DNA of 64,000 nucleotides from Adineta ricciae (taxonomy: Eukaryota > Rotifera > Eurotatoria > Adinetida > Adinetidae): positions 62,001-126,000 of the forward strand of contig CAJNOJ010000174.1 of NCBI GenBank assembly GCA_905250025.1, given 5' to 3'. Below, one piece after another: positions 49,983 to 61,646 of the stretch. Each line of letters begins with the position of its first letter. The first letter of the stretch is position 1. The notes under the pieces were generated by a model. It had not been told where the DNA came from. It saw nothing but the letters and a program-made list of their open reading frames with translations, and did not search any database. A program made the translations under genes and the position numbers.

Positions 49983-51118
49983 ATGCCTCGCCCACGGTCC
50001 CGATCACGATCACACACACGATCGCGTAGTGCAACACCTTCGTCACGACGATCCGGTTCACCATCGTCAGAATTTGATAGCCGAGGCGATCGACCAAACG
50101 AATATCGCGTTCACATTGCTGAATTACCAAAGGGTGCACAAGAAGGCGAAATACGGAAAGTCTTTCAACGTTTCGGCACATTAGTCGATGTTTGGGCTGC
50201 TAGTGCATCATGTTTCGCCTTCGTTACGTATAAAAACAAAGAAGAAGCACAAAATGCCATCGAACAAATGGATGGAAGGTATGCTATACAATAAAACTAT
50301 CTACATAGTTTAAACGAACAATGATAAAACTGACACAAATATTCTCATTGGATTAAGATCATTCGGAGATGCTCGTGTACGAGTGACGTGGGCACGACCA
50401 CGAGCGCGACATCGTTCTCGACGTTACGATCCCAATATGAAATGTTTCAAATGTGGACAACACGGACATTTTGGGTAGGAAATCCCGATCACGGTATTTA
50501 TAGAATATCTATTAAATTAATTCTCGTAGTCGAAATTGTGATGGCGTCGCAAGTGACTCACGTTCATCACGCCGTCGAGATGATAACTATAGTCGGCGCT
50601 CGTCACCTCCCAGACACAGTCGTCGTTCAAGGTATGAATGGTTGCTAATTTTGCATGCCAGGGTGTGCGTACATATGTGTACTTGGTATATATGTGCATA
50701 ATATCTTTTGGGATGTATAACACACAAAGCAAATTTTGGAGATAGATATCCTAGAATAACTGATAGAAAGAAAAGTCTTAGAGAAGAAAAGCATTTTCCT
50801 TGGAAATTGGTTGTTGTCGTGGATGAAATTAACGATTGGATAAAGAGAAATACTTATAAATTTATTTATAAATGGATTTGGATTTGGTTCATGTGGAACT
50901 TTAGGTCTCGTTCACCACGTCCATCAGATGGTTTGCTAGTTCCAGCTTATTTTCGTCATGGTATGCCAGTTTATCCGTCATATTCTCGACGAAGCGATGA
51001 TCACTCAGGAAGTTACTATCCTTCATCGGACCGATCTAACGGACACGATCGACGGTATCGAGACCGAGGAACACGTCTTACACCACCGTCAACGAGTGCC
51101 AGATACAATCGAAGGTAA
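49983..51118 (+). CDS. SR splicing factor with RRM and zinc knuckle, copy 2
   Basis: Exons 49983-50278, 50358-50474, 50530-50631 and 50905-51118 join in phase to 242 residues. The architecture is that of copy 1: N-terminal RS segment (MPRPRSRSRSHTRSRS), RRM (YRVHIAELPKGAQEGEIRKVF ... CFAFVTYKNKEEAQNAI ... ARVRVTWARP), zinc knuckle split by an intron (CFKCGQHGHFG|RNC, CX2CX4HX4C) and an RS tail that ends in a Tyr/Arg/Ser/Asp-rich stretch. Introns interrupt the RRM and the linker at the same places as in copy 1, so the two arose by tandem duplication. They are well diverged in the tail. Whether the final intron after 51118 is spliced does not matter, because both readings give a stop. Confidence 0.9.
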
Positions 51119-51958
51119 GAAAACAACACACGTTCAATGTGCAGGTAGACAAAGCGTTTTTTCAATTACTTCGTAGATAATCAATGTCATTAACATGGAA
51201 AATACCTACTCGTAAGTGCCAATTATGGTTTCAATTTTCCGACTGATCTTTTTTGATGAATTCTAGATAAAGTAGAGGACATCATTGCTAACCGTGATAT
51301 TTGTTATGTTTTATAATCTAGAACAAAACTATTCGCTTTTTTTTCTTGTTTCAGTATACTCATTGTTAGATAGTGACACCTCTTGAACATCTCTTCTACC
51401 TCAGTCTTAGTCTTTCTCTTTGATTGGACACAGAGTGTGAGACACGCAGAGGAAAAAAGCAATAAAGAGGGTTCTCGTTAGGTTGATCTAACACTCATAA
51501 TCTTATTTGTTTCTTTTTGTTCGTGGTTATTTGTATTGTAATTCTTTCTTTTCTCTCTCTCTCTTTCGAACGTAGTATTCTTTGCATTCGACATATATAT
51601 GTATCAGCTACCTTAATCGAGAGTTTCTTTTCTTTGTTCGAAATTTCGACTTATTAAATGTTGATGTCTTTCACAACTTATGAACCCAATTCTGATGTTC
51701 TCTCAATCAGAAAGCAACAATTAACCATACACACCGCAGTGTTCATTAAATCGATATCGATCTCAGTTTCTTTTTTGTGATATGACATTTGTATTTTATT
51801 TCGGAAATTTTCTGTTACGTTTGTGTGCAAATTTACGTGTATCGTATTTATATCCATTGACTCAACAAAAACGAATTGAATAAAAAAAAACACAAAGTTA
51901 CATCAACAATGATATGTAACAAATGTTGTTTTTTACGAATTATTTAGATAGATTTATC
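51119..51958. other. intergenic, no gene seen
   Basis: Contains the 3' UTR of the second SR gene and the promoter of the fatty acyl-CoA reductase. Short pyrimidine tracts only; no coding segment recognised. Confidence 0.5.
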
Positions 51959-54198
51959 ATGTCGGCAAGTACAGAAGCCAGTGCAATAATAGATTTTTTC
52001 AAAAGAAAATCAATCTTTATTACTGGTGCGACAGGGTAAGAAGAACATGTAGGCTTTCTCTTGCCATTCATATTAAATCCTTCAGATTTATTGGGAAACA
52101 ACTCGTAGAAAAACTCGTTCGATCATGTCCTGGTAAGCATAGATCGTATGAATGTTTATTCTTATGTAATTACTCTTTCCCGTTTAGACGTTGAGCATAT
52201 CTATCTGCTTGTTCGACCAAAACGTGGTCATGCTGTGAATGATCGATTGAAAGACTTATTCACAAGCCCTGTAAGCTCGAGACGGTCAAAACGAATGGTA
52301 TATTTTTACTTTCGTCCTAGTTATTCAACACTGTACGAGAGATGTATCCTAATTTCGAAGAGAAGATATCTGCTGTACAAGGCGATATTCTCGATCCGAA
52401 CTTTGGTCTTAGTCCAGCTGATGAAACACTATTAATCGAACAATGTCATATTGTATTTCATTCAGCAGCAACTGTTCGTTTTCATGAACCACTTCGGTAG
52501 GATACATCGTTTAGAGCATCCGAAAAGAAAACTCTTCAATGTTCTTACCAGACTTGCCATACAAATGAATGTTGCATCAATCAAGAAATTGCTTGCTCTC
52601 TGTCATAAAATGAAGAAATTACAAGTACACAGCATTATTCTCGTTTATAAGAATGATAAATTCATTGAATTTTGTTTTCTCTCGCAGTCGATCGTTCACG
52701 TATCTACAGCATATGCAAATTGTAATCGAAGTGACGTCGCTGAAATGATCTATCCACCACCTATTCAACCAGCGAAGTTGTTAGATGCTAGTGAATGGAT
52801 GGACGATCAAGTCTTTGATGTCTTGACAAATAAAATCATCAACGATCGACCGAATACATACACATTTACGAAAGCATTAGCTGAATATGTCATCTCGCAA
52901 GAAGCTCGAGATCTTCCATTAGCGATCATACGTCCTTCCATCGTTGGCTCGTCATGGCGTGAACCAATAGCTGTAATTTCGAGAGAAAAAAAACAAGAAA
53001 GATTTGACATTTTACTATACTTCTGCGTAGGGTTGGATTGATAACTACAATGGACCAAGTGGATTAGTCGTTGCCGTATGGTCAATATACCTATTGATAT
53101 AATTAGAGTAGTTTCCTTCGACAATTTTAGACAGGCAAAGGCATGCTTCGAGCTATGCTTGGCAGTAGCACAGCCATAGCTGATATCGTACCGGTTGATG
53201 TATGTGTGAACATGATGATTGCAATTGCTTGGCACACAGCAATAAAACAGTACGAAGATACCTATCACCGTTCAAAGGTGACGTACCTATTCAATCTTCT
53301 GGTACTTCTAGCCCGAAAAACATCCCGGTTTATCATTGCTGTACTGGTCATTTGGGTACTTTGACATGGGGTAAAGTTACCGAATACGGTTTACATCATC
53401 TATATAACATCAGTTTGGAAAACGCTATTTGTTATCCCTATTTGCAGTTTACTGAGAATCGGTATGTCGTGGAAAGCTCAAAATTGAAATGCACAAACTT
53501 TGTTTTTTATCAAACTAGATTTCGGTATCATTATCTTCGAACATTACAAGAAGTTGTTCCGGCGTTTATTCTTGACTGTTACATGCGTATCATTGGTCGT
53601 AAGCCGATGTAAAAAGAAACTCCTGTTATATTATCCTCTTTGTTAATCGATTGAGATGTTTTTTAGGTTTTTAAAATTGTCCGACAAGATTTACAAAAGC
53701 GTTCGAACATTAGACTTTTTTACTTCAAATTCGTGGATATTTCCCAATGATAACAGTGTTCTTCTGCAAAATGAAATGAGCGACATCGATCAAAAAGTAA
53801 ACCTTTATTCCTATTCATTATTATCAAGTAACGTCTTTCATTTTCTAAACAGATTTTCAATTTCGATCTCAAAGAACTCGACTGGTTTCAATATTGGCGT
53901 CACTACTGTACCGGTGCAAAACAATTCTTACTTCGAGAAGACCTTGCACGAACAGCTAAATGTCGTACAAGATATTTACGGTAACCGAAATCCGAGCTAT
54001 GCAATAAACTTATTTCTCTGCTCTGATTTTAGGCTAAAACGTATTCAAAATATTCTCTATTTTACTACAATCGCTCTGGTTATAAAGCTAGTCTTTTTCA
54101 AATCATTTAAAATTCGTGGAATATTTCTCGCAATCTTTCGACTATTTTTTGCTGCTTTATCATCACTAGTAGCAAAACTCGGTCTTCGAGGCAAATAA
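51959..54198 (+). CDS. FAR: fatty acyl-CoA reductase
   Basis: Thirteen exons from ATG 51959 (MSASTEASAI) to the TAA at 54198 join in phase to 522 residues, close to the roughly 515 of animal FAR1/FAR2. The N-terminal Rossmann domain shows the NAD(P) motif SIFITGATGFIGKQL, then HIYLLVRPKRG, QGDILDPNFGLS, HIVFHSAATVRF, VHVSTAYANC and the catalytic YTFTK (YxxxK), then AIIRPSIVGSSWREP. The C-terminal FAR_C domain has VPAFILDCYMRIIGRKP, LDFFTSNSW and FNFDLKELDWFQYWRHY. It ends with hydrophobic segments (NILYFTTIALVIKLVFF). The enzyme reduces long-chain acyl-CoA to fatty alcohol with NADPH, for ether lipids and waxes; FAR1 is peroxisomal in mammals. An apparent frameshift near 53278 disappears when 53250-53311 is read as an intron. 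Confidence 0.95.
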
Positions 54199-54529
54199 TA
54201 TAGGCAAAAAAACAAAGATAAACTTCTGGAAGCAATAGTGTTGTTTTGTGGACTTTTTAAGAAAAAAAACAAAAGATCAATAAAAGAAAAAGGAATGAAC
54301 GGAACGGAAGAAATTCAGATGATTTTATTGATGAGAAAATTTTGTTGTTTGGTTCGATCAATGATTCTGTTTCTGCTGGACACGTTGGTGACAAGTGGTG
54401 CCCTCTATTCATTGAGCACAGTCGACTATAGGAGGATTTGCCACGGCAACGTGATTTCAGCTGAAGAATAGAGTTCTTCTTCTTTTCTTTCATTTGTCTT
54501 GCAAACTAGAATCTACCTGATTGTATACA
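54199..54529. other. short intergenic spacer
   Basis: A spacer of about 330 bases between two plus-strand genes. A frame at 54238-54471 shows no recognisable domain. It probably contains the FAR 3' UTR and the DAW1 promoter. Confidence 0.5.
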
Positions 54530-56454
54530 ATGCGTCTCAAACGTTTTCTTCTTCGATATTACCCACCAGGTACATTCGTGAGCCTTTTCAATAGTACAAC
54601 GACTGTGATTTATTCCATTGCAGGAATTATTCTTGAATATGAGCAGAGTAATGTTTTGAAAACAAAATCAATTGATTTACTTGATTTGAAAGCTGAGTAA
54701 GAAAACTATGTGTGATCATTTTGACGCATTTCATTTGCTCTTTTGTTCCAGTACTGATGTGAATAGTGTGGTGGAGGAAATTGTCAAGAAAGAACCATTA
54801 ATTACGGCAGCGAAAGTTGATAAAGTCAAAGAATTAATCGAAAGTAAATCTTTCGATTGATTAATATTCAATTATAATGTTCGGCGATATTTTTAAGGAC
54901 TACAAGAGAAAATCTCTCAACAAGATGATAAACGCTTTTATTTATTCAAAGTACTTCGTGCTCATATACTTCCATCAACTTATGTTGCATTCAACAAATC
55001 CGGTTCAACGTATGATTGAGAGAAATGGTCTTTCTATACTTGTGACTTGTTTTTACTTTAGATTCATCACTGCTTCATATGATCGAACATGTAAAGTATG
55101 GGATACGGCATCAGGCGAAGAGTTGCATACACTTGAAGGACACAAAAATGTTGTCTATGCTATCGCATTTAATAATCCATTTGGGTATGTTGATTTTGTT
55201 GAGCAACTTTCTTTGGAAACTGCTGAGTATACTTTTTTTTTCTAGCGATAAGATAGCGACTGGATCATTTGATAAAACAGCTTGTATATGGAGTACGGAA
55301 CGCGGTACATGTTATCACACACTTCGAGGTCATACTGGTGAAGTCGTACGTATAGAATATGTTGTCTGACAATGCTAGTAACTAACTATTTGATGTTAGG
55401 TCTGTCTAGCATTCAATCCTCAAAGTACAGTTCTAGTGACTGGAAGCATGGATCATACAGCTAAATTATGGGATATTGTTTCTGGCACGGAAATCGCGAG
55501 TTTACATGTATGCTATTTGAATGAAAGTGTCTTTGTCTGTTTGAGAGAAATTTCCGAATGAATTTCAGGGTCATACGGGTGAAATTATATCTGTGAGTTT
55601 TAATACACGTGGCGATCAAGTCATTACAGCTTCATTTGATCGAACTGTAGCCATATGGGATGTTCGCACTGGAGAGTAAGAATAAAAACGGCCTATTCAA
55701 ACTATTCTTATTCATCTTTGTAGCAAAATTCATACACTAATTGGACATACGGCTGAAGTTAGCAGTGCTCAGTTTAATTGGGATTGTAGTCGAATTGTAA
55801 CTGGTAGTATGGATAAAACATGTAAATTATGGGATACATTATCTGGTAGATATAACAAGACTTGAGTTATCTAGTCTTCGATTGTTTTTTTTTTCATTCT
55901 TAGGCGAATGTGTAGCAACGTTAAGAGGACATGATGATGAGGTACTGGACGTGGTTTTCGATTCTACCGGTCAATATATAGCAACAGCATCAGCAGATAA
56001 AACTGGACGTGTCTATGATGCATTGAGTCATATGTGTATAGCAACATTGATTGGACATCAAGCTGAAATATCTAAGGTAGGAATGAATTCCACTCATCAT
56101 TGATTTTGAAAAATCATCTACGTGCATTTCTACCTTAGATTTCGTTCAATCCTCAAGGCAATCGGTTGATCACAGCAAGTAAGATCATGCTGTAGATAAG
56201 TACATTTGAATGCTCATGTATTATTGTGCTAAGGTGCGGATAAAACTGCTCGTATATGGGATCCACTGACCGGCGAATGTAAACAAATACTCGAAGGACA
56301 TACTGATGAAATCTTTAGTTGCGCTTTCAACTACGAAGGAAATACGATTATAACAGGTATGTACGAAAAATTGCGAATATATTTAAAAACTATCTTGTTC
56401 GATTGTCTTCATTTCCTAGGCAGTAAAGATAATACTTGTCGAATTTGGCGATAG
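54530..56454 (+). CDS. DAW1: dynein assembly factor with WD repeats (DAW1/ODA16)
   Basis: The gene starts at ATG 54530 with [14 protein letters not shown], the conserved DAW1 N-terminus, continues with [34 protein letters not shown] and [11 protein letters not shown], and then has eight WD40 repeats over about nine exons. Examples are [108 protein letters not shown] and KISFNPQGN. It ends exactly like the family with GCAFNYEGN... [12 protein letters not shown] and TAG at 56454. DAW1 is a cargo adaptor that carries outer dynein arms into cilia with the intraflagellar transport machinery, which fits an animal bearing ciliated coronae. Introns are 45-60 bp. Identity is unusually clear along the full length. 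Confidence 0.96.
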
Positions 56455-56643
56455 AGAAGTGATACTATTATGGTTCCTTTTACTTTTCGTTTTGTGTGAT
56501 TCACTTATTCTCATTTTTCTTTTCTCTCTATCCGATTGTTTGTTTTGCAATATCTGTGTTTTATGAAAGAGAAAAAAAATACTATGTATAATCAATATTC
56601 ACGATCCTTTTCTCTTCTAGATTATAATCTTGACTATTGAAAA

Positions 56644-57967
56644 ATGTCTCGAGTTACTCGTCCTTCGGTACCATCGTCTACGCGACGACCACAAGCGTCC
56701 ACAACTAGACCTCCTCACAGACCCACTATTCCTACATCAACAGCCAACCGATCAACGACGCGCGGCACTCGGCTATCAGCACGTGCTGGAACAATGCACA
56801 ATCAATTATCACGACAGCAAAGATCAGATAATGATCCATATCATGAATCTGTCGGGAAACCACAGCAACCAGAGCGTACAGTACATACTGGGTATGACGC
56901 TTTCACGTTTCAATTATGTTAGTCAATGAAAAATTGAGTGATCGCATCGATATTGAGACGTACAATTGTTTCTTGAACTGAGAGTTTTAAAAAGTTTTCG
57001 CCTTAGATGGTTCAGAGTGTTAACTTTGAGTTTTTTAGTGGCGGCTATCAAATGTTTACCCCGTCAGCAGAAAAGCGTGAGCAAATGAGATTACAAGCTG
57101 AAAAGGAACAGCGTCAATACGAAGCGCATGTGGAACGATCACGCATGCATCAGATTCACGAAGTACATCGACTAGGTAGGAGTTAATCAATATTCAGACA
57201 GCAATTTTCTTTGGTTGTGAAGGTGGTGACAGGTTGAGTGAAGAAGAAGCTCGTCGACGACAAGCAGAAAAGTATCGACTAGAGAAGTTCACGCGCTCAG
57301 TAATATTCCAACTTTTGTTATCTGTATTCCCTTATGAATTTCTTCTAGGAAAAATTGCATGAAGAACAATCTCGGAAAAAACAAGAAGAAGAAAGAGAAA
57401 TTGAAGCAAGAAAACAAGCAGCTCGTCTTCAAGTAAAATACCTTCCTATTGATTAAATCACCAACATCTATCTCAACATTTAGGCAATAGAAAATGAAAA
57501 ACACGCTCGAGTCTCTCAACTACATTCGATGAGATCGTATTAGAATTGAGATATTGTCACACAATATCTGACTAATTATCTTTTCTAGAGAAAGCAATCA
57601 ACAGGAACACGGAGCAACTGGGTGGACAGATGAAGCTCGCGAAGAAGATCGACGAGAGTAAAAACAAAAAACCAGTCAGGTCTCTTATGTTTCTTCTCTT
57701 TGTAGAACTATGGATCGGTTTCTAGATCGTTTCACTCAAAAATATGATAACATGACTATTTCATCACATAACAAATCTAGTAGATAGTCTTATTCTGATC
57801 TGCCAGACAACTTTCTTCGATTTTTTATAGATAGCAACGAAACAGGCGAAGAAAAGCTCGCTATTTTACGCGACATGCTTCCACATATTGATGATCAAAC
57901 GCTGGAATACCATTTGGAGATCTACAATGGAAATATCGATGCGATTGTTGCGGAACTTCTGAATTAA
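56644..57967 (+). CDS. EPSTI1-like coiled-coil protein with C-terminal CUE-like domain
   Basis: It starts at ATG 56644 (MSRVTRPSVPSSTRRP) with a Ser/Thr/Arg-rich disordered region. Then comes FTPSAEKREQMRLQAEKEQRQYEAH ... VHRLGGGDRLSEEEARRRQ, followed by a charged helix (KLHEEQSRKKQEEE, KHARVSQLHSM) and FLDRFTQKYDNM. The order and residues recall the epithelial-stromal interaction protein EPSTI1 (Arg-Arg-Leu-Gly-Gly block, long Glu/Lys/Arg coiled coil, terminal FLDRL). The last exon (about 57832-57967) adds EKLAILRDMLPHIDDQTLEYHL and GNIDAIVAELLN, a three-helix CUE-type ubiquitin-binding pattern not present in human EPSTI1 as I know it. The gene has about eight exons. Its 3' end faces the LRR gene. 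The family assignment rests on pattern rather than a search. Confidence 0.7.
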
Positions 57968-58084
57968 ATGTGACTTTGTGCAATAGTTTTGTACTTTTTC
58001 TATATCTCTCGACTCGATTTATTTTTGTTGACAATCAAAGTGTATCGAAATATAATTCGTAGAAACAATCTTTCATCGATCGAA

Positions 58085-58443
58085 ATGGTTTCTCGTACCA
58101 TCCGTGACGATGGAAACCCATGTATTGATCTTATGTTATATTTGACAAACTGTTTCCGGTTGAACAACAAATCGCGCTTTGGAAGCAAAGGTTTCTTTGG
58201 CATGATCATAACATGTTCGTAGACGAAAATCTAAATTATTTACTGGAGCATTCTTTTCACAATAATCAACCGAATGACGAAAGCTTGAACGAGTTGATGT
58301 TTGATAAAGACGTACCCAAACCGATCTCTTACTATTCTAGAGTATCAAATCAAAACATCACTTTGAATGAGTCTATGCAAAATACAATACATGATTACAG
58401 ACGAATGGAAAACGTGATTCGCTCATGCTGGCAACTGAATTGA
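58085..58443 (+). pseudogene. orphan coding-like fragment with a frame shift
   Basis: Downstream of the EPSTI1-like gene a frame reading FDKLFPVEQQIALWKQRFLWHDHNM ... ends at 58443 (SCWQLN). It opens only after a TGA at about 58128, while a second frame (MVSRTIRDDGNPCIDLMLY) covers the preceding 120 bases, offset by one position. Together they read like a protein interrupted by a single-base shift; I found no splice pair that joins them. It could equally be the 3' UTR of the previous gene with chance open frames. I recognise no domain. Confidence 0.3.
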
Positions 58444-58539
58444 AATGGTTGCTGAGTAACGTTTGAATTATATTTTAGGCAAACGAGTCTAAGACTAAGA
58501 AATTTATTTTGAATTGTTAGGAAAAATGCACTGTAGTTC

Positions 58540-60945
58540 TTAAATTCGAACTTTTCTGGCAAGTAAGTACGCTCTTTGAAAATGCTGTACAAGCTTTTTA
58601 TCTCCGATCAATTGGACAAGTTTAAATAGAGTCTCCGAATCGGCCAAAGAACCGCGCTTTTGTTTCCATATGCGCAAGAGAACATCGACTTTTTCTTCCC
58701 GCTTGACGTGATGGTAATTCTTTCGAAAATAAGCTATGTCAGCGTCCGACAAGTTCAATCTTATCAATAAACGTTCGAAATCATGCGTCGAAAGATGTTC
58801 CACAAGTATTCTTTTGTAGATTCGGAAGAGTTCATCCTCGTATTGATCATTGACTTGAACGAACATATGTGACGCTGCAGAACTCGATTTTCCTTCGAGA
58901 AAGTCACTCGGTGGAGCTAAGCACAATGCATTATCATCGATACGAAATGCATCGATTTGATAGAGTGTCGATGGAAACGAAGGGAAAAGATTTCCATTTA
59001 ATTTCATCATTTTCAAATTTGTTAATTGTTGTAAGCGATTCGTGTCCAATGCAGTGAGAAGATTATCGCTCATATTGAGATATTCCAGTTTTGTTAAACT
59101 ATAAACACATAGGGGTATCTCACGAAATATATTGTAAGATAAATCAAGCTTTTGTAGGTTGTATAAATGAACGAAATCATCCGATAGTTTGTCAATATGT
59201 ATTCCATGCTGTTGGGAATAAATTAGACTGGTCAGTTGATCGAGATAGACCAATGAATCGGGGAATCGAGTGAATTTATTATTCGACAGATCAAGTGTTT
59301 GTAAATTCGTCATGTGCACGATTTCATCAGGGATGAATTCAACTAGATTATCATTCATATATAACTCGGAAAGTATTTCACCTGCAAATAATCGAAGAAG
59401 ATGAGAATGAAACAAACTACAGTTGAAGTCTTACCGAGATACGTTCGATTGGTTGTTTCATCCATTTCGTATAAGCAAGTCGGAAACTTTTCAAACTTAT
59501 TTTGACCTATGTTCAAAATTTTCAAGCATGTCAGTGTTCGGAAGTTTTTATCGAGTTCGGTCAAGCAATTGCCGGATAAATCTAAATAAGTCAACGCTTT
59601 TAATATTGTTAATTGGTGTAAATTCGTATGTAGATTATTGTACGATAAATCCAGGAAGTTTAATGTACGATAGAAATGTTTTTGAAAGTAACTAGTCGCG
59701 TTCAAATCATGTAAATTGGAATCATTGAATGTTACGTGATTTAAAGAAGGTAATTGAAAGAGAATTTCGGGAAATTTTCGTAATGGATTTGAGGAGATGT
59801 TCATGATTTGGAGCTGAGCACATTCCAGGAATTCTTTGGGGATATTGGTGACTTGATTGTGGTCTAAATCTAGTTGAATGAGGTGTTGCAAATGAACACA
59901 ATCGGCCGAAGAGAGTTCAATTTGATTTGTCGATAAACGAAGAACTTCTAATTTGGCGTGAACGTCTTGTGGAATTTTCGATAGAGAATTCGAACTCAAA
60001 TCAAGTAATTGCAATGATTTCATATGGGAGAGAAGAGAGAATACATTGGTCAATTGATTTGAGTGAAGGTATAGTTCTTCAAGCGAATCGAAGAATCGTT
60101 CGATTGGAGAGAGAAAGTCATTTGTCAGATGGTTTTTCGAAAGATCGAGTCGTTTTAATTGAGGGAATTGAGTGAAATAATCCAGTGTAATCTCGTTGAT
60201 TTCATGTAGTTGGATATTTGATAGAGAAATATGTTGTAAATTCGAACAGGTGTATAAAAGAAGTGGAAATGTTTGTAAAGGATTGGAATTCATGTAAAAG
60301 TGTTTCAAATTCGGCAAGTTTTTGAATGTATCAATTGATTGAAACTGATTGAAAGACAAATTCAAGGTTTCTAAATGAATCAATCGAGTGAATGTATTTG
60401 GCAGAATTTTCAAACGATTATGATCGAGAAGTAAAACGCGTAATTGTCCCAGAGCTCCGATACTCGTCGGTAAAGTCATTAGATAATTATAAGAAAGATC
60501 TAATGTATGTAGAAAACGAAGATAGTGAATATTTGCCGGCACAGTTTTGATGTGATTGAAAGATAAATTGATGATTTGAAGAAATGGATGTACCAGCGGA
60601 CGCGATGACTAAACAAAACGGAGATTGATTGACTGAAAATAGATTTTAAGTATTCACTTTCGGTTTATCATTCTCAGATGCTTCTGTTCGGTATAGAATC
60701 CATTCGATAGTATTCAATTCGTTATGACTGCCATTCAATTCAATCAAATTCGTGTAATCGGACACGAAATTCGGCATTTGGATCAAGTAATTTCCTGCTA
60801 CTGAGATTCCGGTAACACTTTCCGGATTTGATATCGACTCGATGATGTATTTCTGTCGTAAACATCGATGAAGATTAAGATAGTTTACCTGTTGATTTTC
60901 AACTTGCCGAATCGATAAATAACTATCCAATGACACGGTATTCAT
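58540..60945 (-). CDS. leucine-rich-repeat protein with C-terminal death domain
   Basis: Three exons, about 60945-60650, 60600-59435 and 59382-58540, on the minus strand from ATG 60945 (MNTVSLDSYLS). After about 90 residues come more than fifteen LRRs of the 22-24 residue type (LHTLDLSYNYLMTLPTSIGAL, LETLNLSFNQFQSI, LQLLDLSSNSLSKIP, LTYLDLSGNCLTEL, LQTLDLSNNKFTRFPD, LQKLDLSYNIFREIP). The last 100 residues switch to a helical domain: HDFERLLIRLNLSDADIAYF, then EEKVDVLLRIWKQKRGS and LFKLVQLIGDKKLVQHF, which fits a death domain with the central W. LRR plus death domain occurs in PIDD1 and related animal adaptors, where the death domain nucleates signalling complexes. There is no signal peptide, so it should be cytosolic. 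An upstream non-coding exon is suggested by TTTTCAG at about 60975. Confidence 0.82.
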
Positions 60946-61646
60946 AGCTTTTCTATGTGAATTTCTCTTTCGAATGTCTGAAAAGCAAGTTGTTGTTATT
61001 TTATATCTGATTTTCAATTCAATTGAAGAAACCTTATTGATTTTTCGCGCATTGATTTACTTTTCTTTTATGAAATCTAATCAGAAAACAAAGCAACCAA
61101 TCTCCATGAGAATATTTCACCTTAGTAGAGCGTAATAATATCCCAAACCATACTTCAATTTCCACATTGTTGAATCAAAGAAAGCATTGACAATGTTCTT
61201 GTCTTCGCAATTATTTTCAAGAGAGAAAATCATTACTCATTTACAACATTCTGTTAGAATTCTACCTGGATATGTACGGAAATGACTTTAATAACAAGCA
61301 CATGCGGACCAAAGTACATATTTTCTATAAAGATTACGTCTGACGAAGCAAACAAGTGCTCCTGCGACCCCAAAAGGATGACGCACTACTTTCATAGAAA
61401 ATTCATCATATACATGAAGAAACATCATGGAAAACTTTGAAGATAAAAAGAGCACTTTGATGATTCTCACGAGAAAAATTCATTTCCCTCTGCTTTTCAT
61501 ATAATCACAGAGCAAATAGAGGAAAAAGAAAGCTATTGTTTATTTCCATTCTTTCCCATTTCCAAGAATAATTTTTGTTGGAACAATAAATAGTCAACGT
61601 TTTCAAACAATAATTACATTAGTTTTTCCTTCTCAATTCAATTTCC
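60946..61646. other. divergent intergenic region
   Basis: Lies between the LRR gene (-) and the PKA regulatory-subunit gene (+). I searched its plus strand by eye for the dimerisation/docking domain missing from the PKA gene and found none. Both promoters should lie here. Confidence 0.5.

Noticed and set aside
53230-53330. Apparent frameshift in the fatty acyl-CoA reductase C-terminal domain
   Set aside because: Reading 53250-53311 as a 62-bp GT-AG intron joins AIKH to PKNIPVYHCCTGH in phase and removes an insert absent from other FAR proteins.
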